Shown one piece after another: positions 8,014-16,266 of a stretch of 43,789 nucleotides of DNA. A program made the translations under genes and the position numbers. Under the pieces are notes generated by a model. The model was not told where the DNA came from, searched no databases, and saw only the letters and a program-made list of their open reading frames with translations. The stretch's first letter is position 1. Each line of letters starts with the position of its first letter. The stretch is from Winogradskyella sp. UBA3174 (GTDB lineage Bacteria > Bacteroidota > Bacteroidia > Flavobacteriales > Flavobacteriaceae), in assembly GCF_002364335.1 (NCBI RefSeq), contig NZ_DEXW01000060.1, positions 61,811 to 105,599 of the forward strand, read 5' to 3'.

Positions 8014-8484
8014 ATGAAAGCCTCAAACATTACAGTTTTACAAAATTCACTAAACCAAATCGAAGATTACATTCAGCATAGTGAAGCTACAAATATTACT
8101 ATTTCTAAAGTTAATGTTGCTTGGCATTTAGATCACAGTTTAAAAGTTTTTAATGCCGTTGTAAGCAACATGCAGAAATCTGACCCAAGTACTTATGAAA
8201 ATAATTTTTCATTTATAGGTCGCATTATTTTCGCTCTAAAGTATATTCCACGTGGTAAAGCAAAAGCACCAAAACATGTAATGCCATCTGAGATTATTCT
8301 CGTAGAGGACATTAAAACACAATTAGCCGAAGCCAGACAACATATAAAAACAATACCAACGTTAGATAAAAATGCTTACTTTAAACATCCTATGTTTGGT
8401 AATGTCAACACATCTAGAGTTGTTCGTTTTTTGGATGCGCATACAACACATCATTTAAAAATTGTTAGGAGTATCTTGAAGTAG
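8014..8484 (+). CDS. DUF1569 (DinB-like) domain protein
   Basis: A 156-residue cytoplasmic protein of the DUF1569 family, a DinB-like four-helix-bundle group. Three possible metal ligands are in the expected places: His in NVAWHLDHSLKVF (about residues 53-56) and the pair THHLK near residue 148. The central FIGRIIFALKYIPRGKAKAP and HPMFGNV segments are typical of Bacteroidota members. Its function is unknown. It stands alone between a strong hairpin upstream and a repeat region downstream. Confidence 0.8.
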   Translation: MKASNITVLQNSLNQIEDYIQHSEATNITISKVNVAWHLDHSLKVFNAVVSNMQKSDPSTYENNFSFIGRIIFALKYIPRGKAKAPKHVMPSEIILVEDIKTQLAEARQHIKTIPTLDKNAYFKHPMFGNVNTSRVVRFLDAHTTHHLKIVRSILK

Positions 8485-8486
8485 TT

Positions 8487-8559
8487 CTCGACACAAAACT
8501 CTAAAAAGAATTTCACTCGAACTGATAAATAGGTATAAGGAATTCTATCGAGAAGTCTT
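8487..8559. repeat. Interspersed repeat remnant upstream of aminotransferase gene
   Basis: The stretch starts GTTCTCGACACAAA, contains TTTCACTCGAACTG and ends TATCGAGAAGTCTT. The last 14 bases (8546-8559) recur exactly at 21756-21769. TCGA-centred pieces of this kind are typical dispersed repeats in flavobacterial gaps. Confidence 0.5.
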
Positions 8560-8567
8560 TATCTTTA
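8560..8567 (+). promoter_or_regulatory. -7-like promoter box for the aminotransferase gene
   Basis: TATCTTTA matches TAnnTTTG at all but the last base, and the ATG follows after only 4 bases. The mRNA would therefore be nearly leaderless, as for glyS. Confidence 0.4.
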
Positions 8568-8571
8568 CATT

Positions 8572-9714
8572 ATGCAACACCAATCTAAACTACCAAACGT
8601 CGGTACCACAATTTTCACAGTAATGAGTGCTTTAGCAAACGAGCACAAAGCGCTAAACTTATCTCAAGGCTTTCCTAATTATCCGAGTTCTCAAAAGCTA
8701 AATGATTTTGTGAGTAGAGCCATGAATAATGGTTACAACCAATACGCACCAATGGCTGGGAATTTAGATTTGCGACTAGCAATTTCTAATAAATATCAGT
8801 TATTGTATAAAAGCACCTATCATACTGAAAAAGAAATTACAGTGACTGCTGGTGCAACGCAAGCTATTTATACCATTATTTCAGCATTTATAAGACAAAA
8901 TGACGAAGTCATAATCTTTAAACCTGCTTACGACTGCTATGAGCCTTCTGTTAAAGTAAATGGCGGAACCGTAATCCCTATTCAGTTATCTGCACCAGAT
9001 TATAAAGTCGAATGGGAAGACGTTGCTTCAAAGATAACTCCTAAGACCAAAATGATTATCATTAATTCACCTCATAATCCTAGCGGAACAATTTGGTCTA
9101 AAGACGCTATGTTGCAACTTCAAAAAATAACTAAAGACACAAATATTATAGTGTTAAGTGATGAAGTTTATGAGCATATTGTGTTTGATGGAGAGCAACA
9201 TCAAAGCGCGTGCTTATTTGAAGATTTAAAACAACGCAGTTTCATAACTGCTTCCTTTGGCAAAACATTTCATAACACAGGTTGGAAAATTGGCTATTGT
9301 TGTGCGCCAGAACATTTAATGTCTGAGTTTAGAAAAGTGCATCAGTTTAATGTCTTTTCGGTACATCATCCATCACAAAAAGGGATTGCCGATTATATGC
9401 AAGATGCTGAAACTTATCTGAGTTTAAATTCCTTCTTTCAACAAAAACGTGATTTATTTTTAAGCCTGATTTCAGAATCTCGATTTAAATTTAAACCATC
9501 GCAAGGCAGTTATTTTCAGGTTTTAGATTATACAGCTATTACAGATGAGTACGATGTCGATTTTGCAAAACGATTAACGAAAGAGTTTGGCATTGCCTCT
9601 ATTCCACTTTCTGTTTTTAATAAAAAGGGGAAAGACGATAACGTCCTTAGATTTTGTTTTGCAAAGACTGATGAAACTTTAGTTAAAGCTGCAGAAATAT
9701 TATGTAAAATTTAA
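8572..9714 (+). CDS. Methionine aminotransferase (YbdL/KAT-like, PLP-dependent class I/II)
   Basis: A 380-residue fold-type I PLP enzyme. Visible marks are LNLSQGFPNYPSS near residue 29, the cofactor loop TAGATQAIYT, NSPHNPSG near residue 166, SDEVYEHIVFDG near residue 196, the Schiff-base lysine in SFGKTFHNTGWKIGY (about residue 231), and a C-terminal RFCFAKTD. The SQGFPN motif is typical of the YbdL, kynurenine aminotransferase and glutamine transaminase K group, which aminates 4-methylthio-2-oxobutyrate to methionine. The amidase gene shortly downstream could remove the keto-acid co-product when glutamine is the donor. Confidence 0.88.
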   Translation: MQHQSKLPNVGTTIFTVMSALANEHKALNLSQGFPNYPSSQKLNDFVSRAMNNGYNQYAPMAGNLDLRLAISNKYQLLYKSTYHTEKEITVTAGATQAIYTIISAFIRQNDEVIIFKPAYDCYEPSVKVNGGTVIPIQLSAPDYKVEWEDVASKITPKTKMIIINSPHNPSGTIWSKDAMLQLQKITKDTNIIVLSDEVYEHIVFDGEQHQSACLFEDLKQRSFITASFGKTFHNTGWKIGYCCAPEHLMSEFRKVHQFNVFSVHHPSQKGIADYMQDAETYLSLNSFFQQKRDLFLSLISESRFKFKPSQGSYFQVLDYTAITDEYDVDFAKRLTKEFGIASIPLSVFNKKGKDDNVLRFCFAKTDETLVKAAEILCKI

Positions 9715-9766
9715 GTTACTTTTTGCACATTTCTGTGTCAAATAATAGAACTAAAATTTATATAAC

Positions 9767-9847
9767 ATGAAATATTATATTGTTCTTTTATTCTTGAGTT
9801 TATCATTAACATCATTTGCTTAAAAAGTTGAAAAAGAAAAAACGTAA
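9767..9847 (+). pseudogene. Broken small secreted peptide gene (signal peptide followed by TAA)
   Basis: An ATG opens MKYYIVLLFLSLSLTSFA, a complete Sec signal peptide, and the next codon is TAA. Continuing past it, the frame reads KVEKEKT and stops at 9845-9847. Flavobacterial signal peptides often end in A followed by Gln, so a CAA-to-TAA change would explain the stop (SFA-Q-KVEKEKT). Even when intact the product would be only 26 residues. It could be a remnant of a longer gene or a chance reading frame. Confidence 0.4.
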
Positions 9848-9858
9848 ATTATAAACAA

Positions 9859-10641
9859 ATGAGTAATTCCCTAACGGTTGCCTTAGTTCAAACACATTTA
9901 ATTTGGGAAAACCCAATAGAAAACAGACGCTTATTAAACGATAAAATCAGTGCTATTTCTGTTGGTGTTGATCTTATTATTTTACCAGAAATGTTTACAT
10001 CTGGCTTTACAATGAATGCTATTGCTGTTGCAGAAAGCATGAATGGCCCAACCTTAATTTGGCTAAAGAAGAAAGCAGCAGAAAAGCAAGCAGCAATAAT
10101 CGGGAGTTTAGTTATTACAGAGGACGACAAATATTATAATCGCTTAGTTTGTGCAGAACCATCCGGTAAAATTACGCAATATGACAAACGCCATACCTTT
10201 ACTTTAGTTGGTGAACATAAGGTATATACCGCAGGAACAAAAAAAGTAGTTTTTGATTATAAGGGCTGGAAAATTTGTCCGCTCATTTGTTACGACCTTC
10301 GTTTCCCTGTTTGGGCAAGAAACGTCGAAGATTACGACCTTTTACTTTATGTTGCCAATTGGCCAAAAGCACGCATTACTGCTTGGGATGTACTTTTAAA
10401 ATCACGCGCTATAGAAAACATGAGTTATTGTATTGGCGTAAACAGAGTTGGTTTAGATGGTAACAATTACGAATATTCTGGACATTCGGCTGCTTATGAT
10501 GTTTTAGGACACAGGATAGACACAATTACAGAAAATAAAGAAGCTACAGAAATTGTTGTTTTAGAAAAAGAATTTATAAAAAAGTACAGAGAGAAATTAA
10601 ATTTTCTTAACGATAGAGATCTGTTTAATCTAGAAGAATAA
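9859..10641 (+). CDS. Nitrilase-family amidohydrolase (omega-amidase, YafV/Nit2-like)
   Basis: A 260-residue nitrilase-superfamily enzyme with its catalytic triad visible: E44 in ILPEMFTSGF, K110 in QYDKRHTF and C144 in LICYDLRFP. The VANWPKAR and IGVNRVGLDGN segments are the usual conserved ones. Family members with the CYDLRFP context hydrolyse alpha-ketoglutaramate and similar omega-amides to keto acids. The position shortly after a methionine/glutamine-type aminotransferase supports that role: it would pull the transamination forward. The 3' end overlaps the convergent Ig-like gene by 17 bases. Confidence 0.87.
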   Translation: MSNSLTVALVQTHLIWENPIENRRLLNDKISAISVGVDLIILPEMFTSGFTMNAIAVAESMNGPTLIWLKKKAAEKQAAIIGSLVITEDDKYYNRLVCAEPSGKITQYDKRHTFTLVGEHKVYTAGTKKVVFDYKGWKICPLICYDLRFPVWARNVEDYDLLLYVANWPKARITAWDVLLKSRAIENMSYCIGVNRVGLDGNNYEYSGHSAAYDVLGHRIDTITENKEATEIVVLEKEFIKKYREKLNFLNDRDLFNLEE

Positions 10642-12235
10642 ACTCAACAATCTGATCAAAATTAGACCTTACTTCATCCATCTCTTTTGCATAACTAACC
10701 CGCTCTGGCTGTAGGCCAAGCAGATAATTACCAGTATCATATTTACCATTTGCATTAGCATCAAAAACAACTCTTAATCTGTATAGTTTTGGAACCACAT
10801 CTGTAAAATCTACAATAGGTGATTCTGTTGCATACCGCTCGTAATCAACACCACCATTTTTATTAATTAACTGCACTAACATCGGAAATTTAGCATTTCG
10901 TATATTAACTCTAACATTACCATATTCAGACTTTCGCTTTGTTCTAAATCCAAAATTTAAAGTATCCTTATTTTCAGTATCATAAAAATCGGTGAATGCA
11001 CCAGGGAAAATTTTAAATGTATACTGCTGTGATTCTTCTTTCTTAACAGGAAACTTATAACGATTTGAGATAGAATCATACTCAACTTTATAGGGTATTC
11101 GTAAAGTATCGCTATCGGTTAGTTTTATTTTAGACGTGTCAATTTTCTTTAAAGGAATATTTGCTTCTAGCGTAAAATCTTCATCAAAATTTATAGAGCC
11201 TGAAACCACTTTACTTAATACTAATGAATCTGGCTTTATCTTTCTGTAACGGTGTTTTAGTGTATCACTGTATGCTTTATTTGTAACAACAAACAGCGTT
11301 GAGTCTGCCTCTAAATTTGGCCTGTACCAATAATTTAAAGTGTCCTTATCTTGCACCTTTGTAATTCTAAAGTTATAATCTTCAGGTGTATCACCTAAGA
11401 TCTTAATTCGCATATCTTTATAATCACCTTCATAAGGAAAGATAATTTTAGTTTCACTTTCTTGTTTTGGCTTTATAGCTTTAAAGTTTACGTCTTCGCT
11501 AAACATTTTTAAACTATATGTGGTGTCTTTAGGAACTGTTATAAAACCTTCATTAAAAGCAATTTTATCATTTTTCTGATTAAACAGATAATTACTATTT
11601 TTATCTTTTAGAGCCAATAATTTATAGGTTCCGGCTTTAATATTATCTATACTAAAGGTTGTAAGACTATCTAATGTATTCGTTATATACCTTGGCTTAT
11701 CCTTATAAACAATAGAATCTGAATATGTAGAATCTACCTCATACAACATTACAGAAACAAAGGTGTCTGGGTTTTGTTTTAAGGCATCTACAACAATTCC
11801 TTTAACAGATAGTGAATCTATAGTAGTGCCTGTAGAAAATACATATCGGAAATAGGAAAATGGATTCTCCTCATTATTGTCAACTATACTTTGTCCAAAA
11901 TTAAACGCGTAGGTTGTGTTGGCTTCTAAAGTATCTTTTATTCTTATGGAGACATATTTACTTGCACCACCAGCAGGATAAATAACTGGAGCCGTATCCA
12001 TTGGAGGAGAGATAATAAGTTGCTTTCTTATATCTTTAATTTTAATGTACTCATTAAAAATAATAATTATTTCTTCACCCTGAAAATTTGTCGAAAAATT
12101 CTCTGGAGTAGATTTTTCTATAAAAGGAGGTTCAATATCAATTTCTCCTCCAGAAGGTGTACCACGATTTGCACAACCTACTAGCGCGATTATGAAAATA
12201 AAAATACTTAAAGTTCGTATTGGAGATAAACGCAT
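10625..12235 (-). CDS. Ig-like domain lipoprotein
   Basis: A 536-residue lipoprotein: the signal segment IFIFIIALVGC gives a lipobox Cys near residue 21. The next part contains GGEIDIEPPFIEKSTPEN and FNEYIKIKDIRKQLIISPP, characteristic of the SbsA-type Ig-like domain seen in a conserved Bacteroidota family. A carboxypeptidase-regulatory-like segment follows (SVKGIVVDALKQNPDTFVSV, near residue 142), and further beta-rich repeats run to the end. It probably sits on the periplasmic or outer face of the outer membrane. The role is unknown. It is convergent with the amidase gene. Confidence 0.8.
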   Translation of the reverse strand: MRLSPIRTLSIFIFIIALVGCANRGTPSGGEIDIEPPFIEKSTPENFSTNFQGEEIIIIFNEYIKIKDIRKQLIISPPMDTAPVIYPAGGASKYVSIRIKDTLEANTTYAFNFGQSIVDNNEENPFSYFRYVFSTGTTIDSLSVKGIVVDALKQNPDTFVSVMLYEVDSTYSDSIVYKDKPRYITNTLDSLTTFSIDNIKAGTYKLLALKDKNSNYLFNQKNDKIAFNEGFITVPKDTTYSLKMFSEDVNFKAIKPKQESETKIIFPYEGDYKDMRIKILGDTPEDYNFRITKVQDKDTLNYWYRPNLEADSTLFVVTNKAYSDTLKHRYRKIKPDSLVLSKVVSGSINFDEDFTLEANIPLKKIDTSKIKLTDSDTLRIPYKVEYDSISNRYKFPVKKEESQQYTFKIFPGAFTDFYDTENKDTLNFGFRTKRKSEYGNVRVNIRNAKFPMLVQLINKNGGVDYERYATESPIVDFTDVVPKLYRLRVVFDANANGKYDTGNYLLGLQPERVSYAKEMDEVRSNFDQIVEFILLD

Positions 12236-12300
12236 TTACTAAAAAATAATTTAACACAAAGAAACAATATAATTAACTATACGCAAAGCAAACGTATAAA

Positions 12301-12981
12301 TCAATCGGCTATTGCCATAGTAGCAAAACTTAACTTAATATTATTAATCTTTAATAATTCTGTGGCACAGTTTTCTGCAGTGGCACCTGTTGTAATAATA
12401 TCATCAACTAATAAAATATGTTTGCCTTTTAAGGATTCATTTTCTGCAATACTAAATAATGCTCCATCGTCATTCCATCTTTTTAAACGCCCTTTAAACA
12501 CTTGCGTCTTCGTTGCTTTGTCTTTTACTAAAACGGTATCTATATAATCTGCATTTATTGAGTCTGCAATTTCTTTTCCAAACTTAGCAACTTGATTATA
12601 ACCGCGTTTGCGAAGTCTAGACTTATAAAGCGGAACAGGAATAACAACATCTATAGATTTATAAGCCTTTATAGTACTTAATTCTGCCCCTAGCCATTTG
12701 CCAAAAAATTCACCAATATGTTCATGGCCTCTATATTTTAAATTGTGAAGTAACTCTTGTACAATTCCTTTTTTAGAAAAATGCAATAATGCTGTTGCAT
12801 GTTCTAATTTAACACGTCCGTAAACCACATTTTTGACTGCTTCAGAATCATCAAAATGAAAATTAGTCACAGGCAGCTGATGTCTACAAAATGTGCATAA
12901 AATCAGTTCATTGTCAATCAACATATTACTGCATGCTTCACAAATCTTGGGAAAGAATAGATTCAACAAATTTTTTACCAT
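12301..12981 (-). CDS. comF: ComF family protein (phosphoribosyltransferase-like)
   Basis: A 226-residue protein with an N-terminal four-cysteine zinc site (C14, C17, C29, C32), followed by LKYRGHEHIG, VVIPVPLYKSRLRKRGYNQ and the PRPP-loop motif ILLVDDIITTGAT near residue 190. This is the ComF/GntX layout. In competent bacteria ComF helps single-stranded DNA cross the inner membrane; in Bacteroidota its job is mostly inferred. It is followed by the Ig-like gene after 65 bases on the same strand. Confidence 0.9.
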   Translation of the reverse strand: MVKNLLNLFFPKICEACSNMLIDNELILCTFCRHQLPVTNFHFDDSEAVKNVVYGRVKLEHATALLHFSKKGIVQELLHNLKYRGHEHIGEFFGKWLGAELSTIKAYKSIDVVIPVPLYKSRLRKRGYNQVAKFGKEIADSINADYIDTVLVKDKATKTQVFKGRLKRWNDDGALFSIAENESLKGKHILLVDDIITTGATAENCATELLKINNIKLSFATMAIAD

Positions 12982-13047
12982 TTAATCGAATAAAATAAGT
13001 TTAAAGATAGATTACCTCTAATTTCGTTACAAATTAAGAAATTAATT

Positions 13048-13932
13048 ATGATAGTTAACCCTCAATTATTTAACTATAGATTAATTATAAGTTCATTGTT
13101 AATTGTATTAACTGTTTTAGGAATTTTTAGTTTTACTAATTATAAGTCCATTAAATCCTATGAGGAATTCTTAAAACAAGAAAAGTTTTTGATAGAAAAA
13201 GAGCTATCAGAAATGTTAACCAGTTACGACGATCTAAGCGAAGATTATAATCTTATAGCATCAGATTTGCAATTAGCAAAGTTAGAAACTAAAACAGTTT
13301 TAGATTCTCTAAGATTATTAAATAGTGATTTATCAATTATCACCAAGTTTAAAGATCAACTTATAATTTTAAAATCTAAGAGTAAGATTCTTCTTAGCGC
13401 AATAGATTCTCTGAATTTGGCAAATGCTAAGCTGAAAAAAGAAAAACGCTATGCACTCAATACAATAGAAAAAAAATCTCTAGCCATTGGTGCTTTAGAA
13501 GAAACCAATGATAGCTTAAACAAAACTATTGATAATGCTTCAATTTTAAAAATAAGTGGTGTTACAGCAGAAGCTTTTAAGATTAATAACAATAAAAGAA
13601 AAGCAACAACGCGAGCTAGAAAAGCTAATGCAATTGATGTTTGTATCGCTTTAGCTGAAAATCCTTTAACCGAAAAAGGAGATAAAGAGCTTTATATTCA
13701 AATTGTAAGTCCTAATAATAATATCATTTCAGATAAAGGAGAAATTTTCTTCGGAAATAGCTCTCTCATTTATAGCAAGAAAGAAGTCGTAAATTTTGAC
13801 AACAATAATCTTAATATTTGTATAACTGTTGCTACTTACAAGGATGATAGACCACTTGCTAAAGGGCGTTATTTTATCACCGTTTTTCATAAAAATAGAA
13901 AACTGGGTAGTACCAGCATAGAATTAAAATAA
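13048..13932 (+). CDS. Membrane-anchored coiled-coil protein of unknown function
   Basis: A 294-residue protein not assigned to a named family. One transmembrane helix (about residues 11-30, LIISSLLIVLTVLGIFSF) is followed by a long Leu/Lys/Glu-rich coiled coil to about residue 160. A compact C-terminal domain then has beta-strand character (DVCIALAENPLTEKGDKELY, ICITVATYKDDRPLAKGRY). The DSL..LN repeats in the helix and the folded end suggest a periplasmic scaffold tethered to the inner membrane. It is single, between comF (divergent) and glyS, with a terminator directly after it. Confidence 0.75.
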   Translation: MIVNPQLFNYRLIISSLLIVLTVLGIFSFTNYKSIKSYEEFLKQEKFLIEKELSEMLTSYDDLSEDYNLIASDLQLAKLETKTVLDSLRLLNSDLSIITKFKDQLIILKSKSKILLSAIDSLNLANAKLKKEKRYALNTIEKKSLAIGALEETNDSLNKTIDNASILKISGVTAEAFKINNNKRKATTRARKANAIDVCIALAENPLTEKGDKELYIQIVSPNNNIISDKGEIFFGNSSLIYSKKEVVNFDNNNLNICITVATYKDDRPLAKGRYFITVFHKNRKLGSTSIELK

Positions 13933-13952
13933 ACCTTTCCGTATAATTTTTT

Positions 13953-13984
13953 AAAAACCGCCCTGTTAATCAGAGCGGTTTTTT
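13953..13984 (+). terminator. Rho-independent terminator before glyS
   Basis: AAAAACCGC pairs with GCGGTTTTT, with a C/A mismatch and CTG/CAG inside, around a TTAAT loop. A T run follows. It ends transcription of the coiled-coil gene, and its T run touches the glyS -7 box. Confidence 0.8.
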
Positions 13985-13991
13985 ATTTTTG
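13984..13991 (+). promoter_or_regulatory. -7 promoter box of glyS, leaderless arrangement
   Basis: TATTTTTG is an exact TAnnTTTG match. The ATG of glyS begins 5 bases after it, close to where transcription should start, so the mRNA would have no 5' leader. The box shares its first base with the end of the preceding terminator. Confidence 0.6.
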
Positions 13992-13995
13992 CATC

Positions 13996-15537
13996 ATGGC
14001 AAATGACGATAAATTTAAAAAGGTAATCTCTCACGCAAAGGAGTATGGTTACGTGTTTCAGAGTAGTGAAATCTATGATGGCTTAAGTGCTGTTTATGAT
14101 TACGCACAAAATGGAGCTGAACTAAAGAAAAACATACGTGACTATTGGTGGAAAGCCATGGTACAAATGCACGAAAATATTGTGGGTATAGATACTGCAA
14201 TTTTTATGCATCCAACAACATGGAAAGCTTCTGGGCACGTAGATGCATTTAGCGATCCTTTAATTGATAATAAGGATTCTAAAAAGCGCTACAGAGCAGA
14301 TGTTTTAGTCGAAGACTATTGCTTAAAAATTGAAGGTAAAATAAATAAAGAAGTTGCTAAAGCACAAAAACGCTTTGGTGACAGCTTTAATAAAGCCGAA
14401 TTTGTTTCTACCAACGGACGCGTCCTTGGTTACCAAGAGAAAATAGACACTATTTTGAAGCGTTTAGGTCAATCTTTAGAAAAAGAAGATTTAGCTGATG
14501 TTAAAGCTTTAATTGAAGAACTTGAAATTGCAGACCCTTTAACAGGAAGTCGTAATTGGACAGACGTGAAGCAATTTAACCTTATGTTTGGCACTAAACT
14601 AGGTGCTTCTGCAGAATCTGCAATGGATTTATATTTAAGACCAGAAACAGCACAAGGTATATTCGTAAATTTCTTAAACGTTCAAAAGACTGGACGTATG
14701 AAGATTCCTTTTGGTATTGCGCAAACTGGTAAAGCGTTTAGAAATGAGATTGTCGCTAGACAATTTATTTTTAGAATGCGTGAGTTTGAACAAATGGAAA
14801 TGCAATTTTTCATTAAACCAGGCACACAGAAAGAATGGTTTGAGTATTGGAAAGAGGCACGAATGAAATGGCACAATTCTCTAGGCTTAGGTAAAGACAA
14901 TTACCGTTTTCACGATCATGAAAAATTAGCACATTATGCAGATGCTGCAACAGATATTGAGTTTAATTTCCCATTCGGGTTTAAAGAATTAGAAGGGATT
15001 CACTCGCGTACAGATTTCGATCTTAAGCAACATCAGGAATTTTCTGGTAAAAAACTACAGTATTTTGATCATGAAGAGAATGCTAGCTATACCCCTTATG
15101 TTTTAGAAACATCGATTGGTTTAGACCGTATGTTTTTGGCTGTATTCTCGAATTCTTTAGTTGAAGAAGAATTAGAAAACAATACAACACGCACCGTTTT
15201 AAAATTACCAGCTGTTTTAGCACCAACCAAAGCAGCCGTATTCCCACTTGTTAAAAAAGATGGTTTACCAGAAGTTGCAAAAGAAATTATAGAAGACTTA
15301 AAATGGGATTTTAATGTCTTTTATGACGAAAAAGATGCTGTTGGAAAACGCTACAGAAGACAAGATGCTAACGGTACTCCATTTTGCATTACCGTAGATC
15401 ATGAAACATTAGAAAATAATACTGTTACCATTAGGCATAGAGACACAATGGAACAAAAACGTGTTAAAATTGAAGATTTAAAAGCAATTATTAAGGCTGA
15501 AGTTGATGTAAAGCATTGGTTAATGCGCATGCAATAA
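13996..15537 (+). CDS. glyS: Glycyl-tRNA synthetase (single-chain, homodimeric type)
   Basis: A 513-residue class II aminoacyl-tRNA synthetase. The protein opens with KVISHAKEYGYVFQSSEIYDGL, followed by DYAQNGAELKKNIRDYWW, motif 2 region LRPETAQGIFVNF and FRNEI, EFEQMEMQFF, and motif 3 ETSIGLDRM. The C-terminal anticodon-binding domain includes YRRQDANGTPFCITVD. This is the alpha2 form also seen in archaea and eukaryotes, not the alpha2-beta2 form of Escherichia coli. It attaches glycine to tRNA-Gly. Confidence 0.97.
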   Translation: MANDDKFKKVISHAKEYGYVFQSSEIYDGLSAVYDYAQNGAELKKNIRDYWWKAMVQMHENIVGIDTAIFMHPTTWKASGHVDAFSDPLIDNKDSKKRYRADVLVEDYCLKIEGKINKEVAKAQKRFGDSFNKAEFVSTNGRVLGYQEKIDTILKRLGQSLEKEDLADVKALIEELEIADPLTGSRNWTDVKQFNLMFGTKLGASAESAMDLYLRPETAQGIFVNFLNVQKTGRMKIPFGIAQTGKAFRNEIVARQFIFRMREFEQMEMQFFIKPGTQKEWFEYWKEARMKWHNSLGLGKDNYRFHDHEKLAHYADAATDIEFNFPFGFKELEGIHSRTDFDLKQHQEFSGKKLQYFDHEENASYTPYVLETSIGLDRMFLAVFSNSLVEEELENNTTRTVLKLPAVLAPTKAAVFPLVKKDGLPEVAKEIIEDLKWDFNVFYDEKDAVGKRYRRQDANGTPFCITVDHETLENNTVTIRHRDTMEQKRVKIEDLKAIIKAEVDVKHWLMRMQ

Positions 15538-15567
15538 TCAAATCTCTGAGCAATCAGAAATATTAGT

Positions 15568-15610
15568 AATAACAAAACGCCCAAACATTAAGTTTGGGCG
15601 TTTTGTTATT
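15568..15610. terminator. Bidirectional terminator between glyS and outer-membrane protein gene
   Basis: A perfect 19-bp stem (core ACGCCCAAAC / GTTTGGGCGT) surrounds an ATTAA loop, with A-rich and T-rich flanks on both sides. The genes on either side converge on it. Confidence 0.88.
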
Positions 15611-15622
15611 TAAAAAGCTGAT

Positions 15623-16171
15623 TTAGAATCTATAACCTATATAGAAATCGCCTTTTATTATTACGTCAGAGTCCGCATTTCCTAATAAATTTCGACCAGC
15701 CCCAAATTTAATCTCAAAAACAAAACCAGAAGTATTTATCCATTTTTTACCTAATGAAAGACCAACTGATATATCAAAAACGTCTTCGTTATTATCTTCT
15801 CCAAAAAAAGAGTCTTCAATGTTAAAATCACTAGTGAAAAATGAGGTAAAACCCTCTACGAAAAAGCCTTTTGCGCCATAATCTTCATTTGTTTGAAAAT
15901 ACATTCTGTAGTATGGTGTTAAAGAGTATTTTTCAAACCAATCATTTCCAGAATCAAAATTAACTAAGACATAAGCACCAAACCCTTGGTTGCTGTCTAA
16001 AATATATTCATACGAGCCTTCAAAAATTCCGCCAGATAGAAGCTTAACAGCTCCAAGTCTTACCTCATGCTTTCTATCAAATATCCCTTTGGTTTCTTCA
16101 TCGTTATCCTCTTGTGCATTGATAACAAATGTTATATTTAAAAGTATAACGGCTAAAATTAATTTTTTCAT
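15623..16171 (-). CDS. Small outer-membrane beta-barrel-like protein (DUF3575-like)
   Basis: A 182-residue secreted protein with signal peptide MKKLILAVILLNITFVINAQ. After an acidic linker (EDNDEET) come short alternating beta strands with aromatic ends (VRLGAVKLLSGGIFEGSYEYIL, YSLTPYYRMYF, GFFVEGFTSFF, ISVGLSLGKKW), and the protein ends IGYRF with a terminal Phe typical of outer-membrane barrels. The pattern resembles DUF3575-type proteins. The function is unknown. Confidence 0.7.
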   Translation of the reverse strand: MKKLILAVILLNITFVINAQEDNDEETKGIFDRKHEVRLGAVKLLSGGIFEGSYEYILDSNQGFGAYVLVNFDSGNDWFEKYSLTPYYRMYFQTNEDYGAKGFFVEGFTSFFTSDFNIEDSFFGEDNNEDVFDISVGLSLGKKWINTSGFVFEIKFGAGRNLLGNADSDVIIKGDFYIGYRF

Positions 16172-16266
16172 ATTGGTTTTTTCTGATTGATTAATAGTTT
16201 CTACAAATAATTATAACATGTAGATGTAATATAAACCAAAAGGTTGCGTAAGAATTAACATAATTT

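Noticed and set aside
13048..13932. Chromosome partition protein or mechanosensitive channel
   Set aside because: Only a single membrane helix and a coiled coil are seen; no ATPase or channel motifs.
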